Assembly (NCBI RefSeq): GCF_905220995.1
Contig: NZ_CAJNBJ010000001.1
Location: 1,240,001-1,304,000, forward strand
Direction: 5' to 3'
Source of the DNA: Nitrospira defluvii
GTDB lineage: Bacteria > Nitrospirota > Nitrospiria > Nitrospirales > Nitrospiraceae
Length of the DNA: 64,000 nt
Each line of letters begins with the position of its first letter. Position 1 is the first letter of the stretch. The translations under genes were made by a program, and so were the position numbers. The notes below the pieces were generated by a model. The model saw only the letters and a program-made list of their open reading frames with translations. It had not been told where the DNA came from and searched no databases. Positions 32,798 through 41,491 of this stretch are shown in pieces.

Positions 32798-33757
32798 ATG
32801 AATCGTGACGAGTCGGGGCAGCCGCTGATGCCGGACGATCTGACTCCTGTCGAGCCCGATCAGGATGAGGACGAGGAGTGGGAGGAAGACGAGCGACCAC
32901 ACTTCTCTGCCTTCGTGCTCCCCGTAATTCTGTTTGCACTCACCGTATTTACCGTCCTCTGGGCCGGCGCGTATCAAACCAACACGAATCCCCTGGTCGG
33001 TCCCTGGGATTTTCTCATGGATGAGCCACGCTCCTTGTGGAGCGGGATCCCCTTCGCCGCAACGCTGCTTGGGATCCTCGTCACGCATGAACTGGGTCAC
33101 TATGTCTTGTCGCGGTTGCACGGTGTGCCGACCTCCTTGCCCCTGTTCGTGCCGGGGTTGCCGCATTTCGTGGGGACATTCGGGGCGATTATCCGCATGC
33201 GCGCTCCGCTGACGGATCGCCGGGCGCTGTTCGACATCGGGGTCGCCGGCCCGATCGCCGGATTCGTGGTCGCGGTGATCGCGCTCATCATCGGACTCCG
33301 GCTCTCGACGGTCGTGCCGATTCAAACCAGTTACGGCATGCACCTCGGGGAACCGCTGCTGCTACAATTCGCCTCCTGGGTCGTGATCGGGCCCTTGTCC
33401 CCCACCGCCGACGTGATCCTGCATCCGGTCGGCTTTGCCGCCTGGTTCGGCCTCTTCATTACCTCGCTCAACCTGCTGCCGATCGGCCAATTGGACGGCG
33501 GGCATGTGGCTTATGCGCTGCTGGGGGAACGTCAACGCAGCGTGGCGGTCGCCCTGATTCCGATTCTGATGGTGTTTGGCTGGTTGGGGTGGAAAGGGTG
33601 GTTCTTGTGGGTCGGGCTCGCCGGTCTGATGGGGCTGGCGCATCCCCCCGTGCGGAATCCAGGGCGAGAACTCGGTGGCCTGCGCCTGTTCATCGGATGG
33701 ATTGCCCTGATCATCTTTGTCGTGACGTTTTCCTGGGAGCCGTTCATTCTCCGCTAA
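32798..33757 (+). CDS. M50-family membrane metalloprotease
   Basis: 319 aa. An acidic N-terminal tail (~1-30) precedes membrane segments. The zinc motif is HELGHYVLSRLHGV (~97-110), with DIGVAGPIAGFVVAV and the second motif NLLPIGQLDGGHVAYALLG (~225-243), giving the third ligand in LDGG. This is the site-2 protease-like fold that cuts membrane proteins within the bilayer. No PDZ domain is present. A proteolytic or signalling role with the neighbouring genes is plausible; its substrate is unknown. Confidence 0.85.
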   Translation: MNRDESGQPLMPDDLTPVEPDQDEDEEWEEDERPHFSAFVLPVILFALTVFTVLWAGAYQTNTNPLVGPWDFLMDEPRSLWSGIPFAATLLGILVTHELGHYVLSRLHGVPTSLPLFVPGLPHFVGTFGAIIRMRAPLTDRRALFDIGVAGPIAGFVVAVIALIIGLRLSTVVPIQTSYGMHLGEPLLLQFASWVVIGPLSPTADVILHPVGFAAWFGLFITSLNLLPIGQLDGGHVAYALLGERQRSVAVALIPILMVFGWLGWKGWFLWVGLAGLMGLAHPPVRNPGRELGGLRLFIGWIALIIFVVTFSWEPFILR

Positions 33758-33760
33758 CCC

Positions 33761-34483
33761 ATGCATTGCGAAAAATGCGGATGGGAACAGGACGAGGGGC
33801 GGGTAGACTGCGCTCGCTGCGGCATCATCTTCGCCAAGATGCATCGTTCCCTACGTCCGGCTGCAGTGCCGCTCCCGCCGATTCACCAATCGACCGGAGC
33901 ACGGTTGCTCGAGGAGTGGTTGCTCGTCACTGAGGAGTCGGTCAATCCCTTTTACTTTGCCGGGCGTGTACTGGTCTTCTTCTTGCTGACCTGGTGGGGT
34001 TGGCGGTTGATCACCACGCCGCTCGAAACTAATTACACAGGGGAATTCTTTCTCCACCTGATCAACCTGCCGTTTCATGAAGCCGGGCATCTGATCTTCA
34101 TGCCCTTGGGGCGATTCATGACCATCCTCGGCGGCAGTCTTGGCCAGATCCTCATGCCGCTGATTTGTCTGGGCACGTTCCTCATCAAGACGCGCGATCC
34201 CTTCGGCGGGTCGGTGGCGCTCTGGTGGACGGCGGAAAACTTCATGGATGTGGCGCCTTATATCAACGACGCCCGTGCGATGGATCTGATGTTGCTCGGT
34301 GGATTTACCGGGAAGGAAGTCGATGCCCATGACTGGAACAACCTCCTGACCATGTTGGGCTGGCTGGAGTATGATCATCGCCTGGCGCATGTCTCGTACG
34401 GCATCGGGACCGTGCTGATGCTGGTGTCGTGGCTCTGGGGCGCTTGGCTCCTCCGTCGCCAGTATCGGCGTCTCGATTGGTAG
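33761..34483 (+). CDS. zinc-ribbon membrane protein with an HEAGH motif
   Basis: 240 aa. The N-terminal zinc ribbon is CEKCGWEQDEGRVDCARCG (two CxxC pairs, ~3-21). Membrane segments then flank LPFHEAGHLIFMPLGRF (HExxH, ~107-111). The late DWNNLLTMLGWLEYDHRLAH may hold the third ligand. This is similar in layout to M50-like proteins, but the LDG motif is not evident. It starts 3 bp after the M50 gene and is co-transcribed. Protease activity is suggested, not shown. Confidence 0.65.
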   Translation: MHCEKCGWEQDEGRVDCARCGIIFAKMHRSLRPAAVPLPPIHQSTGARLLEEWLLVTEESVNPFYFAGRVLVFFLLTWWGWRLITTPLETNYTGEFFLHLINLPFHEAGHLIFMPLGRFMTILGGSLGQILMPLICLGTFLIKTRDPFGGSVALWWTAENFMDVAPYINDARAMDLMLLGGFTGKEVDAHDWNNLLTMLGWLEYDHRLAHVSYGIGTVLMLVSWLWGAWLLRRQYRRLDW

Positions 34484-34559
34484 CCAGGTCTCGTTTCCTC
34501 TCCCGGCCGCTTCCAAGCCCGTTGCAAAGGTCTCGGACATCGGGCACACTGGCGTCGTC

Positions 34560-35033
34560 ATGCCTGCTTGTCGCCACACGATGCTGGTGTCGATCCTGCT
34601 GTTGGTCGCCTATTCGCCCGGTACCGCGCCGGCCGACGAGGGAGCGTCTCGGTTTGTGCTGCAGTTCGAGGGCGAAGCGGTACAAGACCAGAAGACCGGC
34701 TTGGTCTGGGAGCGCGAGCCGGATTACGTCTTTGATGTGTGGGACCGCTCTGTCGCGCGATGCGCGACGAAAACTGTCGGAGGCCGGCAGGGCTGGCGGG
34801 CACCGACCATCGACGAAATCAAGACATTGGTTGATCCCGATCAGCAGGATCCCTCGCTTCCGCAAGGTCATCCCTTCCGCAATATCCGATCCGGCATCTA
34901 CTGGACCGCCACCGCCCATCCCAAAGACGAGATTGTCGCCTGGCAACAGAGTTTCTTCTCAGGCCAAGCTGTGACCGACCAGAAATCCGGCACGCGCCGG
35001 CTCTGGTGTGTGTTGGGGGATGTGCGTAAGTAA
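34560..35033 (+). CDS. secreted DUF1566 (Lcl-type) domain protein
   Basis: 157 aa. A signal peptide (~1-27) is followed by the DUF1566 pattern: VQDQKTGLVWERE, GRQGWRAPTIDEIKTLVDP, SGIYWTATAHPKDEIVAW and RRLWCVLGD. The domain occurs in cell-surface and sensor proteins. Start is uncertain; an ATG seven codons later (34581) also fits the signal peptide. It is followed by a 420-bp gene-poor stretch. Confidence 0.7.
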   Translation: MPACRHTMLVSILLLVAYSPGTAPADEGASRFVLQFEGEAVQDQKTGLVWEREPDYVFDVWDRSVARCATKTVGGRQGWRAPTIDEIKTLVDPDQQDPSLPQGHPFRNIRSGIYWTATAHPKDEIVAWQQSFFSGQAVTDQKSGTRRLWCVLGDVRK

Positions 35034-35453
35034 GCCATGACGATCTCGCCGGTGGTCCCTTCCTCCCACGCCTAGCCTGATTTGCCGGGATGGTTCTCCG
35101 TCCATCCGTAACCCGTATGGATGGCAACTACCAATAGCTCTCGCCGTTACGGCAACGCGCCTCACGTACGCAGACTTCTTCGAGCGTCGGGCAGCGGTGG
35201 CGAGCATTGCTGTTTCTTTCCATGGGCAGGACGCCATTCCTACTATAAGCCTACGTGCAATTTTTGCAGAACTACCGCCTGAATGTTACTTGGGTCAGGA
35301 TTGCGGCGCTGTAGGCGACTCGGCGTATAGGTCCAAACCATCATAGATTCAATAGATTTCCTGGCTTGGACAGTAAGGCATACGAGTTGCTTAGGCCAGC
35401 AGCGGAATAGTCGCATCCTTCAAATGAACGGATCGGAATAGGAATGTGAAGTT
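35034..35453. other. 420-bp stretch without a recognisable gene
   Basis: No open frame with a plausible start and no clear hairpin terminator were found. A short repeated GGATGG word (near 35089 and 35118) is the only local structure. Base composition is similar to the neighbours. Confidence 0.5.
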
Positions 35454-35684
35454 ATGGAACCGACGGATCATCCTTGTGAGCGATGCAGTCGAACCGACGC
35501 GCGGCTCATCTCCGACCCATGGAGCAAACTGCTGCTCTGCGAAAATTGCCTCGAGTGCATGAGGTGGCAGCAGACATGGTCTCTTCTGCGCGAGGCTGAG
35601 ATGCCTGAGGCATCGGCTGGGTCATCCCAGGGCATGAATGAATGGGGGAAGGAAAGCGAAGGAGTCTACTGTGATCTCGAATAA
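35454..35684 (+). CDS. tiny zinc-finger protein C (CERC-x17-CxxC)
   Basis: 76 aa. Cys8, Cys11, Cys29 and Cys32 (CERC, 17 residues, CENC) suggest a single zinc site. The C-terminal half is Glu/Ser-rich with no motif. The overlapping next gene (35671) has the same CERC-x17-CxxC spacing. No function is known. Confidence 0.65.
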   Translation: MEPTDHPCERCSRTDARLISDPWSKLLLCENCLECMRWQQTWSLLREAEMPEASAGSSQGMNEWGKESEGVYCDLE

Positions 35685-35844
35685 TCGACAATCCGCCGTG
35701 ATCTTGTATTGCGAGCGCTGCGCCAGGCGCTCTGTCCAACTATGCTTCGACGACCTCAGCCGGCAAGAGCTCTGCTCCGAATGCCTGAACCGTTTGACCA
35801 AGCGAAGAGGATTTATCACCAGGCCAACGAAGCCAAGACAGTAA
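35671..35844 (+). CDS. tiny zinc-finger protein D, same spacing as the gene at 35454
   Basis: 57 aa with a GTG start at 35671 and AAGGAG 6 bases before it. It overlaps the upstream gene by 14 bp. Cys14, Cys17, Cys35 and Cys38 give CERC-x17-CSEC, matching the neighbour. The C-terminal tail is basic (RLTKRRGFITRPTKPRQ). The longer frame from 35638 adds an unlikely 11 residues. Together with the pair at 21182/21623 it shows a theme of duplicated tiny zinc proteins. Confidence 0.65.
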   Translation: MISNNRQSAVILYCERCARRSVQLCFDDLSRQELCSECLNRLTKRRGFITRPTKPRQ

Positions 35845-35852
35845 GGATCCTC

Positions 35853-35969
35853 ATGGCTCGCTCCTCTCTCCTGCTCGCGGCGGGACTGTCCCTCATCACG
35901 CTGTACCGGTGCGGTGCGATCCGGGACGGCGTTCTCCCTGAGAGACTCTCATGCCCGGTCGCTATTTAG
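35853..35969 (+). CDS. possible 38-aa hydrophobic peptide
   Basis: ATG at 35853 with AAGGATCC just upstream opens a frame with one hydrophobic segment (SSLLLAAGLSLITLYRC). It overlaps the ABC gene start at 35951 by 19 bp. It could be a translation-coupling leader for the exporter. Evidence is a plausible ribosome site and position only. Confidence 0.3.
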   Translation: MARSSLLLAAGLSLITLYRCGAIRDGVLPERLSCPVAI

Positions 35970-37630
35970 AGCTGAAGCCGGTTCGCAGCACCTTCTGGGG
36001 GGAAGTTTCCCGGCTGGCGCTGGTGATCGGCCTCGAACAGCGCGTCCTCACTCTCATCGTCTCCTACGCCTTGGCCATCGCTCTTTTCTCCCTGGTCGTT
36101 CCCCTGACCGTGCAGGAACTCGTCAGCACATTTGCGTTTTCGATCGAGCCGGTCATGATCGTCACCCTCACGTTGATCATTCTGATCGGACTCCTCTTCA
36201 TCGGCTTCTTCCGGGTCTTTCAGACGAGCGCGACGGAAATACTCTTTCAACGGCTCTACACCCGTATCGCTCTCGCCATGACGGAGCACTTGCCACGGGT
36301 ACGGGAAGAAGTGTTCGTGCCCAGCTACGCGAACTACTTTGGAGAAGCGGAATTATTGCCGCGCGCCGTGGTGGTTGTGCTGGTGGACCTGATCAATGTC
36401 TTCATCTCAGGTGCTACGGGGATGGTGATTCTCGTGGTCTATCATCCGTATTTCCTTGTGTACAACGCCTTCCTGCTCGGTGGATTTGCTCTGGTGCAAT
36501 TCACCTCCGGGCAAGGAGGGGTTCGAGCGACGCAGACGGTCTCACAACACCATTACGATCTCATGACCTGGATGCAGGATATCGCGCAGAACCGCCTGCA
36601 TTTCAAGGCCACCCAGAGCGCTCCGTTACTGCTGAATAAAACCGACCGCTTGTTGGAGTCTTACCTTGCGGCGCGAAGGGTTCGCTCAGGGGTGCTGACC
36701 TGGCGCCAGTACATCAGCACGGTGATCTGGGAGGCGATTTGCCATAGCGGCATGATCGGCATGGGCGGATGGCTGCTGTCGATCGGGCAGATCACGCTCG
36801 GTCAGTTCGTTGCCGCAGAAGTGATCGTCGGCACGCTCCTTCTGAACCTCGATACGGTGACGCGTCGAATCTATGCCGTGACCTATATCTTGACGTCCTT
36901 CGATGAGCTGACGCGGGTGTTCTCTCTTCCAAAAGATGATCTGAGAGAGGAGGCGTCATTCGCACGGTTGCCCGATCCCACCATCCACGGACTGCGTGTG
37001 ACGTGCAAAGACGTGGGCTTTGCCTATCCCCACTCCCCACCGATCATTGCGGGGTTCAACTTGGAGGTGGCTCCCGGGGAAAAGGTGGCGGTCATTTCTC
37101 GCACCAGCACGGGCAAGTCCACCCTTGCCCTCTTGCTGGCCGGTCTCTCTCGCCCGACCACCGGGGTGGTTCGATTCAACGATATGGATCTGCGCGATAT
37201 GACCATGGACGATATCAATGCCGCCCGCGCACTGGTTCTCGATTCGCATCTCACGTTGTTCGGCGGGACACTGGAGGAAAACGTCTCACTCGGACGCCCG
37301 TCCGTCCGGTTTGAAGACCTGCGCTGGGCGCTGAAGTTCGCAGAATTAGATGAGGAAGCCGATAGATTGCCGCAGGGCCTGGAAACCCCGACTCTGGCAG
37401 GGGGGAAGCTCTTCACGAAGAGTCAGATTCTTCGCATTCTGCTTGCTCGCGCAATCGTCACGAGGCCGCAATTGCTTGTCTTCGACGGGACGCTCCATAA
37501 CATGGAGCCGGATTTGAGGCAGATTCTGCTGCGGCGACTCTGTTCAAAAGAGGAAACGTGGTCTGTGATCTTCGTCACGAATGACCCTTCCATCGGAGAA
37601 TATGTCGATCGCCGCGTCATGCTGGGGTGA
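35951..37630 (+). CDS. ABC exporter half-transporter with a degenerate ATPase
   Basis: 559 aa. Residues 1-~330 form a membrane domain with about six segments. The NBD (~345-559) keeps the overall fold, but the conserved motifs have drifted. Walker A reads SRTSTGKST (~382-390; the second Gly is replaced). The signature is LAGGK. Walker B reads LLVFDGTLH (~508), with the catalytic Glu replaced by Gly, and the H-loop position reads VIFVTND, with Asn for His. ATP hydrolysis is probably weak or absent in a homodimer. It might pair with another subunit. It lies just before a two-component pair. Confidence 0.82.
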   Translation: MPGRYLELKPVRSTFWGEVSRLALVIGLEQRVLTLIVSYALAIALFSLVVPLTVQELVSTFAFSIEPVMIVTLTLIILIGLLFIGFFRVFQTSATEILFQRLYTRIALAMTEHLPRVREEVFVPSYANYFGEAELLPRAVVVVLVDLINVFISGATGMVILVVYHPYFLVYNAFLLGGFALVQFTSGQGGVRATQTVSQHHYDLMTWMQDIAQNRLHFKATQSAPLLLNKTDRLLESYLAARRVRSGVLTWRQYISTVIWEAICHSGMIGMGGWLLSIGQITLGQFVAAEVIVGTLLLNLDTVTRRIYAVTYILTSFDELTRVFSLPKDDLREEASFARLPDPTIHGLRVTCKDVGFAYPHSPPIIAGFNLEVAPGEKVAVISRTSTGKSTLALLLAGLSRPTTGVVRFNDMDLRDMTMDDINAARALVLDSHLTLFGGTLEENVSLGRPSVRFEDLRWALKFAELDEEADRLPQGLETPTLAGGKLFTKSQILRILLARAIVTRPQLLVFDGTLHNMEPDLRQILLRRLCSKEETWSVIFVTNDPSIGEYVDRRVMLG

Positions 37631-37738
37631 GTTCAGCCGCGCGGTGGTTGCCCTCGGCTGCCAGACCGTTCGGCTATACAGCCCCAACCCTGCGTGGTAG
37701 CATGAAATCCTGCTCGGATCTTCCTATAGGACGCAGGT

Positions 37739-39136
37739 ATGTTTAGACCTATTCCTGAAGCCGCTCTCCTTCGAAGGGCTCCCTATCGGTTGATCGCGGC
37801 GGTGCTGTTGATTTTGGCTTTGGTGGTGTCCGTCATCCTGCTCTTCAGTCTGGAACAGGAGAAACTTCTCCTGCAGGGCGTCACTCAAGGCAAGACGGTT
37901 CCGACGGATTTGTTTCCAGCGCTCTGGCAGTCGCGCCGCGACTTGACGCTTGTGGCGCTCCTCGTTTTTCTGGTGAGTGCGATCGGGATCACCGCGGTCA
38001 TCACGTTTCTGCACCATGACAGCACCCTACGAACTCTCGAAGAAGTGAAGGGGCTGGCGCGCAATATCCTCGAGAGCATTCCAACCGGTGTCCTGACGCT
38101 GAACCGCAGCGGCATTATTACGGCCGTCAATCCCTCGGCTGAGGTGGTGTTGAAACGTGCGTCGACCGACTTGCTGGGCCATTCGTACGAATCCGTCTTT
38201 ACGGAGGGCGATACCATCCGCAGGGCGCTTGATGCAGCGCTGCGGATCCATCGGCACATGTGTCAGAAAGATTTGCCCTATGAAAGCCGCGATCGAACCC
38301 TGCACACCATCCGCGTCAGTACGGCCGAGTTGACCGGAGACGATGGACGGCCCGCCGGCGTCATCCTCCAGGCGCAGGACGTCACGGAATGGTTGGCTCT
38401 TGAGCGGAGAGTCCGGGTTGCGGAAAAACTGGCGGCTCTGCATACCCTGTCTGCCGGGGTGGCGCACGAGTTGCGCAATCCGTTGAGCGCGATCGATTTG
38501 AATTTGCATCTCCTTGAGGAAGAATTCAAAGAGCAGGGGGGGCCGGCGAAACAGGCCGCGTATTACCTCCGCGTGTTGAATGCCGAATGCCGCCGCTTGT
38601 CGGTGATTCTCGATAACTTCATGAAGTTCGCGCGACCCGGCTCCATGGGTCTCCATGCGGTGGATTTGCCCGCCTTGATCGAACACATCGTGGCGCTCAT
38701 GCGGTTCGAAGCGGAGGAGCGTAAGATTCAACTTGAGCAACGGGTGAGCAAGGATATGTCTCCGGTGCTGGGTGATGAGACGCAAATCAGCCAGGTGTTG
38801 GTGAACATCGTCGTCAACGCGTTCCATGCCATGCCGAATGGTGGGCGTTGCTGTATCGCTACGGAAGAACGCACGGAGGAAGGGAATCGCTTGGTAGAGA
38901 TTGTCGTGAGCGACACGGGCATCGGTATTGAGCAGGAAGATCTGCCGCGACTGTTTGAGCCCTTCTATACGACCAAGTCGGGTGGAACAGGGCTCGGCCT
39001 CGCGATCGCCTACCGGATTATGCAGGATCATGGCGGGACCATTCATGTGACAAGTGTGCCGGGAAACGGCACCCAGGTGGTCATGCAATTTCCTGTTGCT
39101 GTCGATCATCAGCAGAGTGTTGCGGTGGGATCATGA
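37739..39136 (+). CDS. membrane sensor histidine kinase (NtrB/ZraS type)
   Basis: 465 aa. Two membrane segments (~18-40 and ~69-92) bound a short ~30-residue periplasmic loop. A PAS domain (~105-225), HisKA (GVAHELRNPLSAIDLNLHLL, His ~242) and HATPase (VLVNIVVNAFHAMPNGG N-box; VSDTGIGI; GGTGLGLAIAYRI) follow. The stop overlaps the regulator start (ATGA), a typical pairing. The signal is unknown. It is placed between the ABC gene and the copper-protein region. Confidence 0.92.
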   Translation: MFRPIPEAALLRRAPYRLIAAVLLILALVVSVILLFSLEQEKLLLQGVTQGKTVPTDLFPALWQSRRDLTLVALLVFLVSAIGITAVITFLHHDSTLRTLEEVKGLARNILESIPTGVLTLNRSGIITAVNPSAEVVLKRASTDLLGHSYESVFTEGDTIRRALDAALRIHRHMCQKDLPYESRDRTLHTIRVSTAELTGDDGRPAGVILQAQDVTEWLALERRVRVAEKLAALHTLSAGVAHELRNPLSAIDLNLHLLEEEFKEQGGPAKQAAYYLRVLNAECRRLSVILDNFMKFARPGSMGLHAVDLPALIEHIVALMRFEAEERKIQLEQRVSKDMSPVLGDETQISQVLVNIVVNAFHAMPNGGRCCIATEERTEEGNRLVEIVVSDTGIGIEQEDLPRLFEPFYTTKSGGTGLGLAIAYRIMQDHGGTIHVTSVPGNGTQVVMQFPVAVDHQQSVAVGS

Positions 39137-40491
39137 CGCAAGGGGCACATATTCTCGTCGTAGACGACGAGGTCAATATTCGTGGCGCGTTAGTGACGCT
39201 TCTTGAAAAGAAAGGTCACCGCGTGCGCGGGGCCGGGACAGGAGAAGAAGCGCTGGAACAGCTTGAGGTCGTCCCGGCCGATCTGGTGATGACCGACCTC
39301 AAGATGCCCGGGATCGGCGGCATGGAGTTCCTTCGTCGTCTGAAGGAGAAGTGGCCGGAGACGGAACTCGTGGTCATGACGGCGTATGGCTCGATAGATA
39401 CGGCAGTAGAGGCCATGCGATGCGGCGCATACGATTACCTCACGAAACCCATCGATCGCGAGCGGTTTCCCATCGTGGTCGAGAAAGCGCTGGAGCGCCA
39501 TGCGCTGGCGACGGAGAACAAGCAGCTCAAGAGCCGCCTGGACACACGCACACGCTTCGATCAGATGGTCGGTGACAGCGAGCCGATGCGGCGTGTTTAC
39601 AACATGGTTGGGATGGTGGCCGAGAGCGATGTCACAGTGTTACTGACGGGGGAAAGCGGGACCGGAAAGGAACTTGTCGCCCGGGCGATCCATCATAGGA
39701 GTGCCCGGGCGAACGGACCATTTATCACGCTGAACTGCGGAGCATTACCAGAGAACCTGTTTGAAAGTGAACTGTTCGGCTACGACAAAGGGGCGTTTAC
39801 CGGAGCGATGGCCACGAAGCTGGGGCGATTCGAACTCGCCCATGAGGGAACGCTGCTTCTGGATGAAGTCGGCGAGCTCTCTTTAAAATCGCAGGTGGAT
39901 TTCCTTCGTGTCTTGGAGACGAAGGAATTCAGACGCCTGGGCGGAACCAAGGTGATCAAGGTTGATACCAGGATCATTGCCGCCACGAATCGCAATCTCG
40001 AAGCAGCCGTCAAGCAGAGTGACTTTCGCGAAGACCTCTACTATCGATTGAATGTCGTCCCGATCCACCTCCCGCCCCTGCGCGAGCGTGCCGAAGATAT
40101 CCCGCTGCTCGTGAACCGGTTTCTGATCGCCTTCTCGACCCAGTACCGCCGCGAGCCAAAGGAGGTGTCACGTGACGCCATGCGGTTGCTCCGCCTCTAT
40201 GCCTGGCCCGGGAATATTCGCCAGCTCCGAAATCTCATGGAGCGGCTGGTGGTCACGGTGAAAGATGCCATGATTCAGCCCGAACACTTGCCGGAGGAAA
40301 TCCAGGCCAGCAAGGAGGATGCCCGCACGATGCTCGTGACGTTGGGGGCGCCCCTGGAACAGATCGAACGGGATGTCATCCAACGGACATTGGCCGAAGT
40401 GACGAATCATCGAGAGAAAGCGGCCAAACTCCTGGGCATCAGCCTCCGTGCGTTGCAGTACAAGATCAAAGAGTACGGCATCCGGGCCTAA
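39133..40491 (+). CDS. NtrC-family sigma-54 activator response regulator
   Basis: 452 aa. Receiver domain (~1-120) with the phospho-Asp in VMTDLKMPG (Asp54), AAA+ domain (~145-380) with Walker A GESGTGKE, the sigma-54 contact loop GAFTGA, and TLLLDEVGEL (Walker B), and a Fis-type helix-turn-helix at the end (REKAAKLLGISLRALQYKI). It should activate sigma-54 promoters when phosphorylated by the kinase that overlaps it. I found no convincing -24/-12 promoter in the next kilobase. Confidence 0.95.
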   Translation: MTQGAHILVVDDEVNIRGALVTLLEKKGHRVRGAGTGEEALEQLEVVPADLVMTDLKMPGIGGMEFLRRLKEKWPETELVVMTAYGSIDTAVEAMRCGAYDYLTKPIDRERFPIVVEKALERHALATENKQLKSRLDTRTRFDQMVGDSEPMRRVYNMVGMVAESDVTVLLTGESGTGKELVARAIHHRSARANGPFITLNCGALPENLFESELFGYDKGAFTGAMATKLGRFELAHEGTLLLDEVGELSLKSQVDFLRVLETKEFRRLGGTKVIKVDTRIIAATNRNLEAAVKQSDFREDLYYRLNVVPIHLPPLRERAEDIPLLVNRFLIAFSTQYRREPKEVSRDAMRLLRLYAWPGNIRQLRNLMERLVVTVKDAMIQPEHLPEEIQASKEDARTMLVTLGAPLEQIERDVIQRTLAEVTNHREKAAKLLGISLRALQYKIKEYGIRA

Positions 40492-40531
40492 CGCTCACCA
40501 CGTTGCGATCTCCCATGCAGTAGCAGGTCTG

Positions 40532-40681
40532 ATGTCTGACTGCAATATTTGCAGACCCCGCCACCGGCGCTGCGGGATCATCTGCAAGTCCTGCAGATGG
40601 TGGAGAAAACACGCTTGCGCAATCTATAGGGAGAATCCGCTCCCGCTCGTAAGTATGCTATTTCTTTCATGCTCTCATTGA
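40532..40681 (+). CDS. possible 49-aa Cys-rich peptide
   Basis: ATG at 40532 with AGG 5 bases ahead. Cys at 4, 7, 14, 18 and 21 (MSDCNIC...CGIICKSC) could bind zinc. The two inverted repeats here (40541-40555 and 40579-40599) arise from the same TGC codons, so they may be coding by-products or a binding site. Weak evidence: no homologue was recognised. Confidence 0.3.
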   Translation: MSDCNICRPRHRRCGIICKSCRWWRKHACAIYRENPLPLVSMLFLSCSH

Positions 40682-41007
40682 ATGGCCGCAGACCGTGACC
40701 GCAGGCATCTTCCCTGCAGTATGTCATGCCATGCGTTGCGACGTGCCTTGAGCAGATGAGCATAGCCGCGCCTGAAAACGCGACTGGGCGAGTCGAGCTC
40801 GTGTAATCGTCGCAACCCTGTATCTGGGGATGGGAATCCCCTTGAACTCTTGACGTTCGACATCGCCATTGTGCTCATTCTGTTGGTCGCGGCGTATGGA
40901 GTATTGCCGGATGTCCGGGCATCATTCGATTGTCCTCAGATGGGGACCGCTCATCGCGTGCCCGGCTTGCATGTTCCTCTCCACCCAGAAAGTGAGCAAG
41001 GACTCCC
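40682..41007. other. 326-bp stretch without a recognisable gene
   Basis: No frame with a plausible start, no terminator with a U-tract, and no -24/-12 sigma-54 promoter were found. The final part carries AAGGACTCCC ahead of the TPR gene's ATG at 41008. Confidence 0.4.
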
Positions 41008-41247
41008 ATGTTGAATGAGTCTTGGATGGTGCGACTGGCTGAATTGCAAGAAGTGCTGACGGTCTTTCCCACCGATCTCGCCTCACGGTGTGATTTGGCT
41101 CTCCTACTTGAAAGACTAGACCAGCATGAAGAAGCTCAATTTAACTGGAAGGCGGTACTGGACTCTGATCCGAATAATCTCAAAGCTCGTGAAGGCATCG
41201 CCCGCTGCCGACGTCGAACGGGCCGACCGCTGCAATCTCTGCTATGA
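41008..41247 (+). CDS. single-TPR small protein
   Basis: 79 aa. One tetratricopeptide unit is visible: LALLLERLDQHEEAQFNWKA followed by VLDSDPNNLKAREGIA. AAGGA lies 6 bases before the ATG. The MITE-like element begins 27 bp after its stop. A protein-binding role is the general expectation for TPRs; the partner is unknown. Confidence 0.65.
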   Translation: MLNESWMVRLAELQEVLTVFPTDLASRCDLALLLERLDQHEEAQFNWKAVLDSDPNNLKAREGIARCRRRTGRPLQSLL

Positions 41248-41274
41248 ACAGAACATCGCTGTATGACGCTGTAG

Positions 41275-41475
41275 CAGGATGCGGAAAAAGTCCGCCAGCG
41301 GCGTTCTCGCATCGCTCAGCGGCTCACCGTACCGCAAGAGTACGATTCGCCCCTGTGCTCGCTGCGGCCTTGCTGGACGGCCTTTTCGCGCATCCTGCGA
41401 GGCTGTTCAACGTCGTCCCACACCGCGTATCTGTGGTGGCTTTGGGACTCAAAATGAGTTTTTCCGCAACCTGGT
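41275..41475. mobile_element. 201-bp MITE-like element with terminal inverted repeats and TSD
   Basis: Left end CAGGATGCGGAAAAAGTC and right end (reverse complement) CAGGTTGCGGAAAAACTC match at 16 of 18 positions. GTAG flanks both sides (41271-41274 and 41476-41479), a 4-bp target duplication. No transposase is inside. The right end is 16 bp before the cupredoxin start, so it is immediately upstream of the ribosome site. The left end is repeated alone at 5118-5140. Confidence 0.8.
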
Positions 41476-41491
41476 AGAGGAGAGCCCACAT

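Noticed and set aside
40492-41007. Sigma-54 promoter for the NtrC-type regulator
   Set aside because: No GG-N10-GC match with good flanks was found; the closest (near 40600) has 14 bp instead of 11.
41279-41491. N-terminal extension of the cupredoxin through the MITE
   Set aside because: The signal peptide and ribosome site at 41492 give a complete secreted protein.
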